Shown here in pieces: positions 41,079 to 48,762 of a DNA stretch of 64,000 bases (the first letter of the stretch is position 1; the number at the start of each line of letters is the position of its first letter). The translations under genes were made by a program, and so were the position numbers. The stretch is taken from NCBI GenBank assembly GCA_036376135.1, contig DASVAW010000045.1, positions 1 through 64,000 on the forward strand, read 5' to 3'. The notes below the pieces were generated by a model, which worked only from the letters and a program-made list of their open reading frames with translations, was not told where the DNA came from and made no database searches. The stretch is from Candidatus Polarisedimenticolaceae bacterium. GTDB taxonomy: Bacteria > Acidobacteriota > Polarisedimenticolia > Polarisedimenticolales > DASRJG01.

Positions 41079-42236
41079 CTAATAGGCCAGAGCGAGCTCA
41101 TGAGGAGAGTTGGGGATTCCGGGCGTGATCCAGGTGCGACGGTAGACCTCCAGCCAGCTCGCCGGGACCCGGACGCGGGCCGGGAACAATCGCCGCGCCA
41201 GTACCCGCGCCCAATTCCACGGCTCACCCGTCAGACCCAGTCGCATCGCCGGCGTCGTGCGGTCGGGCTTGCGCTCGGAGACCCCCTTCACGAAGTTCCG
41301 CCACGCGATTGCGAGGTAAAGACGCTCGAGGATCGCGTTGGTCCGCCGCCCGAACGCGATCGTCTCCCGCCTATGGTGGCTCTCCGAGTGCCGCAGCAGA
41401 CCGTGCAGCGCATCGACCGGGAACATCGCGCGGTCGCGAACGACGGCTTCGGCGCTTCGCGGCGACCTTTTCGGACCGCGCTTCGGATTCGCGTAAGCGG
41501 CGTGCCGGATCCTGCTGCGGAAGGCGGGTCGTGAGAAGACCTGCCGGTAGCTCGGGTGCCCGTCGGTGGTGAGCCCGATCGCGCGTTCTTCTGGGAAGAA
41601 ATGCAGCAGCGCTTCGATCACCCGAGTCATCGAGCCTTCATAGCCCCCGCGGGATGGCTGCGGGGGCCGGTTGCGTCGCTTCGCCTCCTGGAACGTGGAC
41701 CGCTTGCCGGCACGGGCGTGGGGGGCGGGGTCGAGGGCGTACACGAACGGCGACGTCTTCCCGACGACGGTGGCGACGCCGACCGGGTAGTCCTGCGTGC
41801 CCACGAAGGTCTCGAAGTGATCGGCGACGAGCTCTTCGTCGAGAGAAGCGAGCTCGGCCAGTGCCGAGGCGGTCAGGAGCAGCGCGTGTCGACCGAGCCG
41901 CGCGCTTTGCCGGGTGACGGTCGAAGGCGCGCACCTCAGCGACCGTGCGAGCTGGCGGTGGCAGGAGCCGGCCTGGAGCCCCGCGAAGATGGGGACCAGC
42001 AGCTCGGGACGCTTGAGGAAATAGGTCAGCGCGAACGCCTGCTTGCTGGAGGTCTTGCCGCAGGCCAGGCAGCGATAACGCGGAACCCGACGTCCGTCCC
42101 GTCGGCGGTACGAGCCGTGAGCTCGGAACCGGAACGCCTCCCCGTGCTGAAGGGTGTGCTGCGGGCAGTCCCGCCGGGGGCAGAATCGGGGCACGAAACG
42201 GCGTTGTTTCTCGACCGTTTGAATCGGCCAGCGCAT
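41079..42236 (-). CDS. DDE transposase with N-terminal zinc ribbon, IS1-like
   Basis: 385 residues. Two CxxxxC/CxxC pairs (FCPRRDC, Cys19 and Cys24; RCLACG, Cys56 and Cys59) form a zinc ribbon; a helix-turn-helix follows (GSCHRQLARSLRCAPSTVTR). The catalytic core likely uses Asp139 (VADHFETF), Asp225 (LTTDGHPSY) and a Glu at 285 or 291 (RHSESHHRRE). This is the InsA plus InsB order of IS1 in one reading frame, without the frameshift used by IS1 itself. I start at the ATG at 42236; the frame is open upstream into the right repeat but lacks family similarity. Frame is intact, so the element could still be active. Confidence 0.8.
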   Translation of the reverse strand: MRWPIQTVEKQRRFVPRFCPRRDCPQHTLQHGEAFRFRAHGSYRRRDGRRVPRYRCLACGKTSSKQAFALTYFLKRPELLVPIFAGLQAGSCHRQLARSLRCAPSTVTRQSARLGRHALLLTASALAELASLDEELVADHFETFVGTQDYPVGVATVVGKTSPFVYALDPAPHARAGKRSTFQEAKRRNRPPQPSRGGYEGSMTRVIEALLHFFPEERAIGLTTDGHPSYRQVFSRPAFRSRIRHAAYANPKRGPKRSPRSAEAVVRDRAMFPVDALHGLLRHSESHHRRETIAFGRRTNAILERLYLAIAWRNFVKGVSERKPDRTTPAMRLGLTGEPWNWARVLARRLFPARVRVPASWLEVYRRTWITPGIPNSPHELALAY

Positions 42237-42347
42237 GCCGAGAAGGCGAGCAGGCCCCGTGCCCTGAAGAAGTGACGACGGCCCAACCGCCGCGCCCCGG
42301 GCAATAGTCCGCGGGTGGACGCCACGTCCGCCGGTGGTCGCCACCCG

Positions 42348-42370
42348 TCAACACGATTCGCACCACCGTG
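42348..42370 (-). repeat. right terminal inverted repeat of the IS
   Basis: 23 bp in inverted orientation to 40991-41013, 20 of 23 matching. It lies 111 bp before the transposase start (counting on the minus strand) and 61 bp before the ATG of the ECF sigma factor. The -10-like TATACT (42376-42381) of that gene begins inside the right target duplication. Confidence 0.85.
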
Positions 42371-42431
42371 GTCCGTATACTGGCGGCCCGATTTCGCGGG
42401 AACCCGCCCGCGACGAGGTTCGTTTCCCTTC

Positions 42432-43019
42432 ATGACCGGACGCGACGAGGATGACAAGGCCGCCTCCGACCTCCGGGACGTGGAGGCGGTGCTCGCCGGG
42501 AACGCGGGAGCCTACCGCGGCCTCGTCGAGCGGTATCAGGGGATGGTCGCGGGACTCGCCTGGCGTTACGGCGTGAGGCGGGAGGACATCGAAGACGTGA
42601 CGAGCGACGTGTTCATCAAGGCCTACGAGAACCTGGGATCGTACCGCCCGGACCACCCCTTCGGAACCTGGCTCTACCGTCTGGCGGCGAACCACGTGAT
42701 CGACCAGGCGCGCCGGAGGAAGAAGGAACGGCTGCGGTCCGACATGCCCGAGCAGGTCGCGGACCCCCGGCCCGGCGCGGAGAGCGCCGTCGAGGTCGAC
42801 GAGCGGGACTCGCTCGTCCGCGGCGCCCTCGGCGCGGTCGACGGCCGTTACCGCGACGCCCTCTTCCTGGTCTACGTCGAGGGCCGGCGTGTCGACGAGG
42901 CGGCGGCGATCCTCGGCATCCCGGAGGGGACGATGAAGACGCGGCTCATGCGCGGCCGCGAGGCGTTGCGGCGGGTCCTCCAGCGCCGCCATCCCGAGCA
43001 CTTCGGAGCGCCGTCGTGA
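42432..43019 (+). CDS. ECF (sigma-70 family, extracytoplasmic function) sigma factor
   Basis: 195 residues. Region 2 is YQGMVAGLAWRYGVRREDIE to DVTSDVFIKAYENLGSYRPD, followed by PFGTWLYRLAANHVIDQARR; region 4 is LFLVYVEGRRVDEAAAILG with IPEGTMKTRLMRGREALRR. A charged linker separates them, and no region 1.1 or 3 is present. Likely controls an envelope-stress response together with the next gene, a putative anti-sigma protein coupled by a GTGA overlap. The IS insertion 61 bp upstream sits between the usual -35 position and the -10-like TATACT, so its promoter may have been rewired. Confidence 0.92.
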   Translation: MTGRDEDDKAASDLRDVEAVLAGNAGAYRGLVERYQGMVAGLAWRYGVRREDIEDVTSDVFIKAYENLGSYRPDHPFGTWLYRLAANHVIDQARRRKKERLRSDMPEQVADPRPGAESAVEVDERDSLVRGALGAVDGRYRDALFLVYVEGRRVDEAAAILGIPEGTMKTRLMRGREALRRVLQRRHPEHFGAPS

Positions 43020-43459
43020 GCGGGCCCGATCCGATCCTCGACGCCCTCGCCCGCCTCCGGCGCGCCGAGGCCCCCCGCGTGGACGTCGCCTCGCGCGTGA
43101 TGGCGCGCGTCGCCGTGCTTTCCGTCCCCGCGCGCCCCGAGCGACGGTACGGCCTGGGCGTCGCCGCGTCGATCGCGTTCGCCCTCACCGCGAGCGCCGC
43201 GGGGGCGCAGCTCGCGGGTCCGCTCCGATCCGCGGCCGCGGACGTCGTCCCCGCGATCCTCGCGGTCGTCCGCGGATTCGCGATCGCCGCCGCGGCCGCG
43301 ACCGAGGCTCTCGTCCGCATCGCCGGGGGGCTCGACGGCGTGCGCGCGCTCGGCCAGGCCACCGGTGTCGCGGCGCTCGCCGCCGCGGGCAGCCTCGCCT
43401 TCCTGCTGCTGGCTCGCGAGATCCGCCGCGCGCCGGCCCTCGCCCGGAGCTCCCGATGA
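43016..43459 (+). CDS. probable membrane anti-sigma factor
   Basis: 147 residues. A cytoplasmic N-terminus (DPILDALARLRRAEAPRVDV) leads to two or three hydrophobic helices (GLGVAASIAFALTASAAGAQL, ATGVAALAAAGSLAFLLL) with an Ala-rich segment between. There is no clear zinc anti-sigma (ZAS) motif HxxxCxxC. Its position directly after the sigma factor with a GTGA overlap is the main reason for the call, and the sequence alone would not support it. Stop overlaps the next ATG. Confidence 0.5.
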   Translation: MSGPDPILDALARLRRAEAPRVDVASRVMARVAVLSVPARPERRYGLGVAASIAFALTASAAGAQLAGPLRSAAADVVPAILAVVRGFAIAAAAATEALVRIAGGLDGVRALGQATGVAALAAAGSLAFLLLAREIRRAPALARSSR

Positions 43460-44442
43460 TCACCCTCGCCGCCCTGGTCTTCCTGCTCGGCGCGTCCCCG
43501 ACGCCCGCGGCGCCGCCGGACCCGCCGGCTCCGCCCGCCGTCCAGGCCCCGCCCGCCTTCGACGACCCGTCGTTCCCGTTCGGCGGGGACGAGGGCGAGA
43601 CGTCGTTGCGGCGGGTGCGGGAGCAGGTCGCGGTCGGCAGCGACGTTCACGTGGAGCGCGACCAGCTGGTCGAGGGCGACGTCGTCTGCGTCGGCGGCGC
43701 GGTACGCATCGACGGCGTCGTCCGCGGGGACGTGGTGGTCGTAGGCGGCCGGCTCGACGTCTCCGGCACGGTCCACCAGCAGGTGGTCGCGGTCGGCAGC
43801 CGCGTGCGGATCGACGACGCCGCCCGCGTCCGGGGCCAGCTCGTGACCGTGCTCGGCAAGCTGGATCGCGACAAGGCGAGGGTCGACGGCGAGGTGACGA
43901 ATCTCTCCTTCGGCGGCCTGTTCGTCCCGACCGGGGTGGGGATCGCGGGGCTGGCCTTCGCGGCGATCGCCTGGGATGCCCTGGTGCTCCTCGCGACGGC
44001 GTTCGCCGTGCTCGCGCTCGCCGCGCTGGCCCCGGAGCGGATCGAGCGGATCGCCGCGGCGGGGCCACGGTCGCCGTTCGCGGCCGTCGGGGGCGGCATT
44101 CTCGGCTACGTGCTCGTCGCGATCGTGCTCGGCGTGCTCGTGATCACGATCCTGGGGATCCCCGTCGCGATCCTGCTCTGGTGCGCCTTCACGCTCCTGA
44201 AGTGGATGGGGCTCGCCGGCCTGTCGCTCGCGATCGGGCGCCGGCTCGCGCGGGGCTTCGGCAAGAGCCTCCCCCTCGCGGCGGCGGTCCTCCTGGGGTT
44301 CCTTCCCCTCGCGATCCTCAGGCTCGTCCCGTTCGGGGTCGGCTGGGCCCTCTGGTTCCTGGTCGAGATCTTCGCGGTCGGGTGCGTGATCGCGTCCCGC
44401 GCGGGGCGCGCCGCGCCGGAGTCGATCCCGGCTCCGGTGTAA
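43456..44442 (+). CDS. membrane protein with bactofilin/polymer-forming-like domain
   Basis: 328 residues: signal peptide, Pro-rich segment (PPDPPAPPAVQAPPAF), then a right-handed beta-helix-like stretch of short repeats (HVERDQLVEGDVVCVGGAVR, IDGVVRGDVVVVGGRLDVSG, TVHQQVVAVGSRVRIDD) of the polymer-forming type, and four or five transmembrane helices from about residue 150 (GLAFAAIAWDALVLLATAF, GILGYVLVAIVLGVLVITIL). Such proteins may form or anchor cell-surface or cytoskeletal polymers; unlike bactofilins it is fused to a membrane domain. ATG overlaps the preceding stop (ATGA). Confidence 0.7.
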   Translation: MITLAALVFLLGASPTPAAPPDPPAPPAVQAPPAFDDPSFPFGGDEGETSLRRVREQVAVGSDVHVERDQLVEGDVVCVGGAVRIDGVVRGDVVVVGGRLDVSGTVHQQVVAVGSRVRIDDAARVRGQLVTVLGKLDRDKARVDGEVTNLSFGGLFVPTGVGIAGLAFAAIAWDALVLLATAFAVLALAALAPERIERIAAAGPRSPFAAVGGGILGYVLVAIVLGVLVITILGIPVAILLWCAFTLLKWMGLAGLSLAIGRRLARGFGKSLPLAAAVLLGFLPLAILRLVPFGVGWALWFLVEIFAVGCVIASRAGRAAPESIPAPV

Positions 44443-44453
44443 GATCCGCCGTC

Positions 44454-46487
44454 ATGTCCGCCATCCCCCCGGACGCGCCGGGCGTCCTCGTCCTCCGCGG
44501 CCGCGCGACGTCCCCGGGACTCGCGTGCGGACCGCTTCGTCGCAATCGCGCCGACGCGGCGCCGAAGGACATCGAGGGGGGGATCCTCGTCGCCGAACGC
44601 GCCGTCCCGGACGACGTCGGCCGCATCCTCTCGGCTTCGGGAACGCTCACCCTCTCCGGCGCGGTCCTCTCGCATGTGAGCCTCCTGTCACGCGAGTTCG
44701 GCAAGCCTTCGGTCGCCCTGTCCGGCGGGAGCCGCGCGCGGCTGCTGGCCGAGGGGGACGGCCTCCTGCTCCTCGAGGACATCGTCGGAGGATCCGGCCC
44801 CGCGGTGCTCGTCGAGGGGGACGTGGTCCTGCTCGACGGCGACGACGGAGTGGTGCGCGTGCCGGGAGGGGTCGACCTCGACGAGCGGGCCCGCGTGCGC
44901 GCGGTCCACGCCCCGCTCGCGTCGTACGCGACGCTCCCGGACGACCCGAACCTCCTCCAGGCGCTGGTGGTCGCCTGCGAGAACCCTCACGGCGCGGCGT
45001 TTTCGTACCTGCTCGAGGCCGCGCTGCTGCACCGCCGCGTCCCCGCCGGCCCTCCGGCGAAACGCCTGATCGCCGCCTTCGCCGCCGATCCGACGCACGC
45101 ACACGCCCTCGGCGAGCGTCTCGCGTGGATCCGCGCCAAGGTCGAGACGCGCGCGGCCGCCCGGTGCCGCTCCGCCGAGGAGGCGATCACGGCGGCGGAG
45201 GACCTCGACGAGCTCGAGAGGGTGCTTCGGAGCGTCGAACGAGCCGTCGAGCGCGACGCCGCGGTGCTCGAGGACGTCGACGCCCCGACCGACCTTCTCG
45301 AGGGCGGGCTCGACCCGGTCCTGAAGGCGGCGGCCGCACGACGCGATCTCCTGCGCGGGCGCATCGACACGGAAGTCACCGAGGCTCTGGCGCTCGACGA
45401 CGAGGCGCTGCGCCCGAGACTGGGCGGACTGTTCCGCCTGCTCCGCCGGGCGCGCGCGGCGCGGGTCTCCGACGCGCGCCTCACGGAGCTGCATTCCCGG
45501 CTCGCCCGCCAACTCGCCGCCGAGCGGGCACGGGCGGGGATGCACCTCGTCCTCCCCCTCCGGGCCGACGGCCCGCGCGAGCGCGGCCTGATCGGGGGGA
45601 AGGCCGCGGGTCTCCTCGAGGCGGCCCGCGCGCTTCCACCCGACTGCCGCATTCCCCCCGCCTTCGTCGTCACCGCCTCCTCGTACCGCCTGCACCTGCT
45701 CGGCGAGACCGGCGAGCGCCTCCGACAGGCGACCCTCGAGAGCGCCGACGAGGCGACGCTGTCGCGACGGGCGCGGGCGGCCCTGCTCTCGGGCGCGATC
45801 CCCGAGGAGGTCCAGGAGGCGGTGGAGCAGGCCTACCTCGAGCTCGGCGAGCCGCGCGTTGCGGTCCGGTCGTCGGCCACGATCGAGGACGCGCCCATGG
45901 CGAGCCTCGCCGGGCTGTTCGACACCTACCTCGGCGTGCTGGGGCTCCCGAACGTCCTCGACCGGATCCGGTGGGCGTGGGCTTCGATGTGGAACGCACG
46001 GGCCCTCGCGGCGCTCGGAGCGGCCGGGATGTCGCCGCTCCGCGCGGCGCAGGCGATCCTCGTGCAGCAGGCCGTGGAGACGCGCGCCGCCGGAGTCCTG
46101 TTCTCCCGGGACCCGGCGGGGCGGGCGGACACGATGCTCGTGAACGCCACCTGGGGGCTGGGGGAAGGGATCTCCCAGGGCGAGATCGCGGGGGACCTGT
46201 TCTGGGTGCGCCGGAGCACCGGCGATCTCGTGGCGACCGAGGCCGGGGGCGGGACGAAGCAGATCATCCTCGACCCCGCGGGCCTCGGCACCGTCGAGGT
46301 CCCGCTGCCCCGGGAGCGCCTCGGACTCCCGTGCCTTTCGACCGGGGACCTGTCGCGACTGGCCGCGCTGGCCCAGTCCCTGGAGGCGGCGACCGGACGC
46401 GCCCAGGACGTGGAGTTCGGGTTCGGACCCGACGACGAGCTGGTGGTGTTCCAAATCCGCAGAATCGTGCCGCACCGCACCGCCTGA
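44454..46487 (+). CDS. permuted phosphohistidine/ATP-grasp dikinase (glucan water dikinase-like order)
   Basis: 677 residues. The N-terminal swivel domain carries SGAVLSHVSLLSREFGKP with phosphohistidine candidate His74; VLSHVS is close to the motif of plant glucan water dikinase. Residues about 100-370 are helical linker. The C-terminal ATP-grasp (PPDK_N) domain has GLIGGKAAGLLEAARALP, IPPAFVVTASSYRLHLLGE, VAVRSSATIEDAPMASLAGL, WAWASMWNARAL, VLFSRDPAG and VEFGFGPDDELVVFQIRRI. PEP synthase and rifampin phosphotransferase have the opposite order, and no PEP/pyruvate TIM barrel or carbohydrate-binding module is present. Chemistry: beta-phosphate of ATP to His, then to an unknown acceptor; the acceptor cannot be read from the sequence. 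Confidence 0.78.
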   Translation: MSAIPPDAPGVLVLRGRATSPGLACGPLRRNRADAAPKDIEGGILVAERAVPDDVGRILSASGTLTLSGAVLSHVSLLSREFGKPSVALSGGSRARLLAEGDGLLLLEDIVGGSGPAVLVEGDVVLLDGDDGVVRVPGGVDLDERARVRAVHAPLASYATLPDDPNLLQALVVACENPHGAAFSYLLEAALLHRRVPAGPPAKRLIAAFAADPTHAHALGERLAWIRAKVETRAAARCRSAEEAITAAEDLDELERVLRSVERAVERDAAVLEDVDAPTDLLEGGLDPVLKAAAARRDLLRGRIDTEVTEALALDDEALRPRLGGLFRLLRRARAARVSDARLTELHSRLARQLAAERARAGMHLVLPLRADGPRERGLIGGKAAGLLEAARALPPDCRIPPAFVVTASSYRLHLLGETGERLRQATLESADEATLSRRARAALLSGAIPEEVQEAVEQAYLELGEPRVAVRSSATIEDAPMASLAGLFDTYLGVLGLPNVLDRIRWAWASMWNARALAALGAAGMSPLRAAQAILVQQAVETRAAGVLFSRDPAGRADTMLVNATWGLGEGISQGEIAGDLFWVRRSTGDLVATEAGGGTKQIILDPAGLGTVEVPLPRERLGLPCLSTGDLSRLAALAQSLEAATGRAQDVEFGFGPDDELVVFQIRRIVPHRTA

Positions 46488-46525
46488 GGGGCCGGCCGCC
46501 TTTCCGGATGGTAACGTTGCCGCCG

Positions 46526-47779
46526 ATGCGAACGCTCCCCGTCGCCGCCGCGCTCCTCGCCGCGATCCCCTGCCTCGCCGCGACCGTCCGTCCCGAAACC
46601 GAACGCGGCGCGCTGCGGTTCGTCGCCCCGAGGGACCTGTCGACGGTGCTCGGGCCGGCGACCTTCGCGCTCGCCGTGGAGCCGCCGGAGGGAACGCAGG
46701 TGGTCCGCGTCGAGGTTTCCCTCGACGCCAGGCTCCTCGTCGTGCTCGAGGCGCCGCCGTGGACGGCGAGCTGGGACGCCGGCGAGGAGGGCGGGAACCA
46801 CCGGCTGGCCGCGCGGGCGATCCTCTCCGACGGCCGCGAGCTCCACGCCTCCGTCCGCACGAGCCCGCTTCGCATCGACCAGGTCGTGGAGGTCGCGCTC
46901 GTCAACGTCTACGCGATCGCCAAGGACGGCAAGGGCGACTACGTCCGCGATCTGCGCGCGGAGGAGATGCGCCTTTTCGAGAACGGGCGGCCGCAGCTGA
47001 TCGAGCGGTTCAACGCCGAGCGCAAGCCGTTGCGCGTCGCGCTCGTCCTCGACACGTCGCTGAGCATGCGCGGCGACAAGATGGAGGAGGCCAAACGCGC
47101 GGCGCTCGAGTTCCTGGACGTCCTGCAGGCGGGGGACGAGGCGATGGTCGTCGCGTTCTCGGACCGCGTCGAGATCCTCCGGGACTTCACCTCCGACCGG
47201 GAGGCGCTCGAGACGGCGATCCGCACGGCCGTCCCGAAGGGCGGGACCGCGCTGTACGACGCGATCTGGACCGCTTCGGAACGCCTGGCGCCGCTGGACT
47301 CCCGGCGCGTGATCGTGCTCCTGTCGGACGGGAAGGACGAAGCGGCGTCGGGGCTGGAGCCCGGAAGCCTCCACAACTTCGACGAGGCGATCGAACGCGC
47401 GCTTCGGAGCGAGGCGATGATCTTCGCGATCGGCCTGGGCAGCACCCTCGCCCGCGACGCCAAGCGCCTGGAGTCGGACCCGGCGGCCTCCGCCGACCAG
47501 ATGGACTTCTACGGCCGCAAGCCGCTCGCCGCGATCCTCAACGAGTTCTCGCGATCGACCGGCGGCCGCGCGATCTTCTCCGCGAGCGCCGGCCGCGTCC
47601 GGCGGGCCTTCGAGGAGGTGGCCGAGGACCTCCGCCACCAGTACGTGCTCGCCTACGCCCCCGACGACCGCCGCCACGACGGATCGTGGCGCGAGATCCG
47701 CGTCCAGAGCACCCGCGCCGGCGTGTCGTTCACGAACCGATCGGGGTACTACGCTCCGAAGGATCGGGCGACGCGCTGA
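46526..47779 (+). CDS. secreted VWFA-related protein (Acidobacteriota-type)
   Basis: 417 residues: signal peptide (MRTLPVAAALLAAIPCLAAT), a beta-sandwich domain (20-120), then the VWFA-related region (125-417): VEVALVNVYAIAKDGKGDYV, RALVLDTSLSMRGDKMEEAK-like MIDAS DxSxS, GGTALYDAIWTASERL, VIVLLSDGKDEAASG and the C-terminal RHQYVLAYAPDDRRHDGSW with SGYYAPK. This domain is common in Acidobacteria and predicted to bind divalent metal and a protein partner. I chose the ATG at 46526; an ATG at 46508 is also in frame. Ends with a 50-bp overlap with the convergent LAB_N gene. Last gene of the ECF operon. Confidence 0.85.
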   Translation: MRTLPVAAALLAAIPCLAATVRPETERGALRFVAPRDLSTVLGPATFALAVEPPEGTQVVRVEVSLDARLLVVLEAPPWTASWDAGEEGGNHRLAARAILSDGRELHASVRTSPLRIDQVVEVALVNVYAIAKDGKGDYVRDLRAEEMRLFENGRPQLIERFNAERKPLRVALVLDTSLSMRGDKMEEAKRAALEFLDVLQAGDEAMVVAFSDRVEILRDFTSDREALETAIRTAVPKGGTALYDAIWTASERLAPLDSRRVIVLLSDGKDEAASGLEPGSLHNFDEAIERALRSEAMIFAIGLGSTLARDAKRLESDPAASADQMDFYGRKPLAAILNEFSRSTGGRAIFSASAGRVRRAFEEVAEDLRHQYVLAYAPDDRRHDGSWREIRVQSTRAGVSFTNRSGYYAPKDRATR

Positions 47780-48053
47780 CCACGGGCCGCCCCCGACGGA
47801 TCAGGACCAGGTTGCGGACGTAGACGACGAGCCCCGCCGCCTGCCCGACGATGAAGACGGGGTCGCCGCGGTGGATCGCGTAGGCGAGGAGGGCTCCTCC
47901 GCCCGCGAGCGAAAGCCACCAGAACGCGGTGGGAACCACGCTCCGGCGCTTGCGCTCGGACGCGATCCACTGCACGAGGAAACGACCCGAGAACATCGCC
48001 TGGCCGAGGAACCCCAGGGCCAGCCAGTCGTGCGGAATGCGGTCAAGGATCAT
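47730..48053 (-). CDS. lipid A biosynthesis N-terminal domain (LAB_N) protein
   Basis: 107 residues, three transmembrane helices, with DWLALGFLGQAMFSGRFLVQ, WIASERKRRSVVPTAFWWLS and GQAAGLVVYVRNLVLIRRG. This is the LAB_N family found next to glycosyltransferases and ArnT-like enzymes; it is not the LpxB catalytic domain. Probably takes part in transferring sugars onto lipid A through an undecaprenyl-linked intermediate. The ATG (48053) overlaps the GT2 gene by 11 bp, and the 3' end overlaps the VWFA gene on the other strand by 50 bp. Confidence 0.85.
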   Translation of the reverse strand: MILDRIPHDWLALGFLGQAMFSGRFLVQWIASERKRRSVVPTAFWWLSLAGGGALLAYAIHRGDPVFIVGQAAGLVVYVRNLVLIRRGRPVVSASPDPSERSTPIGS

Positions 48054-48762
48054 GACGCTCGATCTCCCACGCCAGGCGCCGGCGTTGCATCCACCGCACC
48101 GCGAAGAGGTCGGCCGTCGCCCGGAACACGCGGTTCCAGACGCCGTACTTGCTCGCCCCCTTCAGTCGCGGCCGGTGATTCACGGGGACCTGCACGACGC
48201 GCCCGCCCTCCATCTTCACGAGCGTGGGGAGGAAGCGGTGCATGCCGGTGTAGAGCTTGATCGGGGCCAGGGCCTCGCGGCGGAACGCCTTGAGCGAGCA
48301 GCCGGTGTCGATGACGTCGTCGCCGGAGAGCCGGTTGCGCACGGCGTTGGCGATCCGCGACGAGACGCGGCGCAGCCACGTGTCCCTGCGGCTCGCGCGG
48401 TACCCGATCGCCGCCGCGTGCCCCGGCAGGGCGGCGAGGAGGACCGGGATGTCCTTGGGGTCGTTCTGCAGGTCGGCGTCCATGGTGACGACGACTTCGC
48501 CGCGGGCGTGCTTGAAGCCGGCGTCGAAGGCGGCCGTCTGCCCCGCGTTGCGCCGGAAGTGCAGGCCGCGGAGCTCGGGGACCTCCCGGACGAGCTCCAC
48601 GATGCGCTCCGCCGAGCCGTCCCGGCTCCCGTCGTTGACGAGGACGATCTCGAAGGGGCGCCCGAGCGGACGCAACACCCCGACGATCTCCTCCACGAGG
48701 GGCCCGAGGTTCTCGCGCTCGTCGTAGACGGGGATGACGACCGACACGTCGGGCGCGCTCAC
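48043..48762 (-). CDS. GT2 family glycosyltransferase (polyprenyl-phosphate sugar transferase-like)
   Basis: 239 residues. GT2 motifs: VSVVIPVYDERENLGPLVEE, FEIVLVNDGSRDGSAERIVE, VVTMDADLQNDPKDIPVLLA (DxD), DDVIDTGCSLKAFRREALAP, YTGMHRFLPTLVKMEGGRVV. This is the dolichyl/undecaprenyl-phosphate mannose or ArnC-like subgroup; it has no C-terminal membrane domain, so it probably acts with the membrane proteins next to it. GTG start within the kinase stop (GTGA). The combination GT2, LAB_N, ArnT-like GT is typical of lipid A or surface-sugar attachment systems. Confidence 0.88.
   Translation of the reverse strand: MSAPDVSVVIPVYDERENLGPLVEEIVGVLRPLGRPFEIVLVNDGSRDGSAERIVELVREVPELRGLHFRRNAGQTAAFDAGFKHARGEVVVTMDADLQNDPKDIPVLLAALPGHAAAIGYRASRRDTWLRRVSSRIANAVRNRLSGDDVIDTGCSLKAFRREALAPIKLYTGMHRFLPTLVKMEGGRVVQVPVNHRPRLKGASKYGVWNRVFRATADLFAVRWMQRRRLAWEIERHDP

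Larger units (their letters stand above)
40991..42370 (-). mobile_element. complete insertion sequence, IS1-like, 1380 bp
   Basis: Bounded by 23-bp imperfect terminal inverted repeats (20 of 23 matching), at 40991-41013 and 42348-42370, both starting CA(T/C)GGTGGTGCG. Outside lie 9-bp direct repeats GTCCCTATA (40982-40990) and GTCCGTATA (42371-42379), differing at one base, which is the target duplication and suggests an older insertion. It carries one transposase gene in the minus orientation. TIR ends and 9-bp duplications resemble the IS1 family, and the transposase has an InsA-like zinc/helix-turn-helix start. No passenger gene. Confidence 0.85.

Noticed and set aside
40980-42382. IS ends acting as a hybrid promoter for the ECF sigma gene or the gap operon
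   Set aside because: No -35 at 16-18 bases from TATACT is present in the right repeat, and the gap operon has its own -35/-10 between the IS and the gene.
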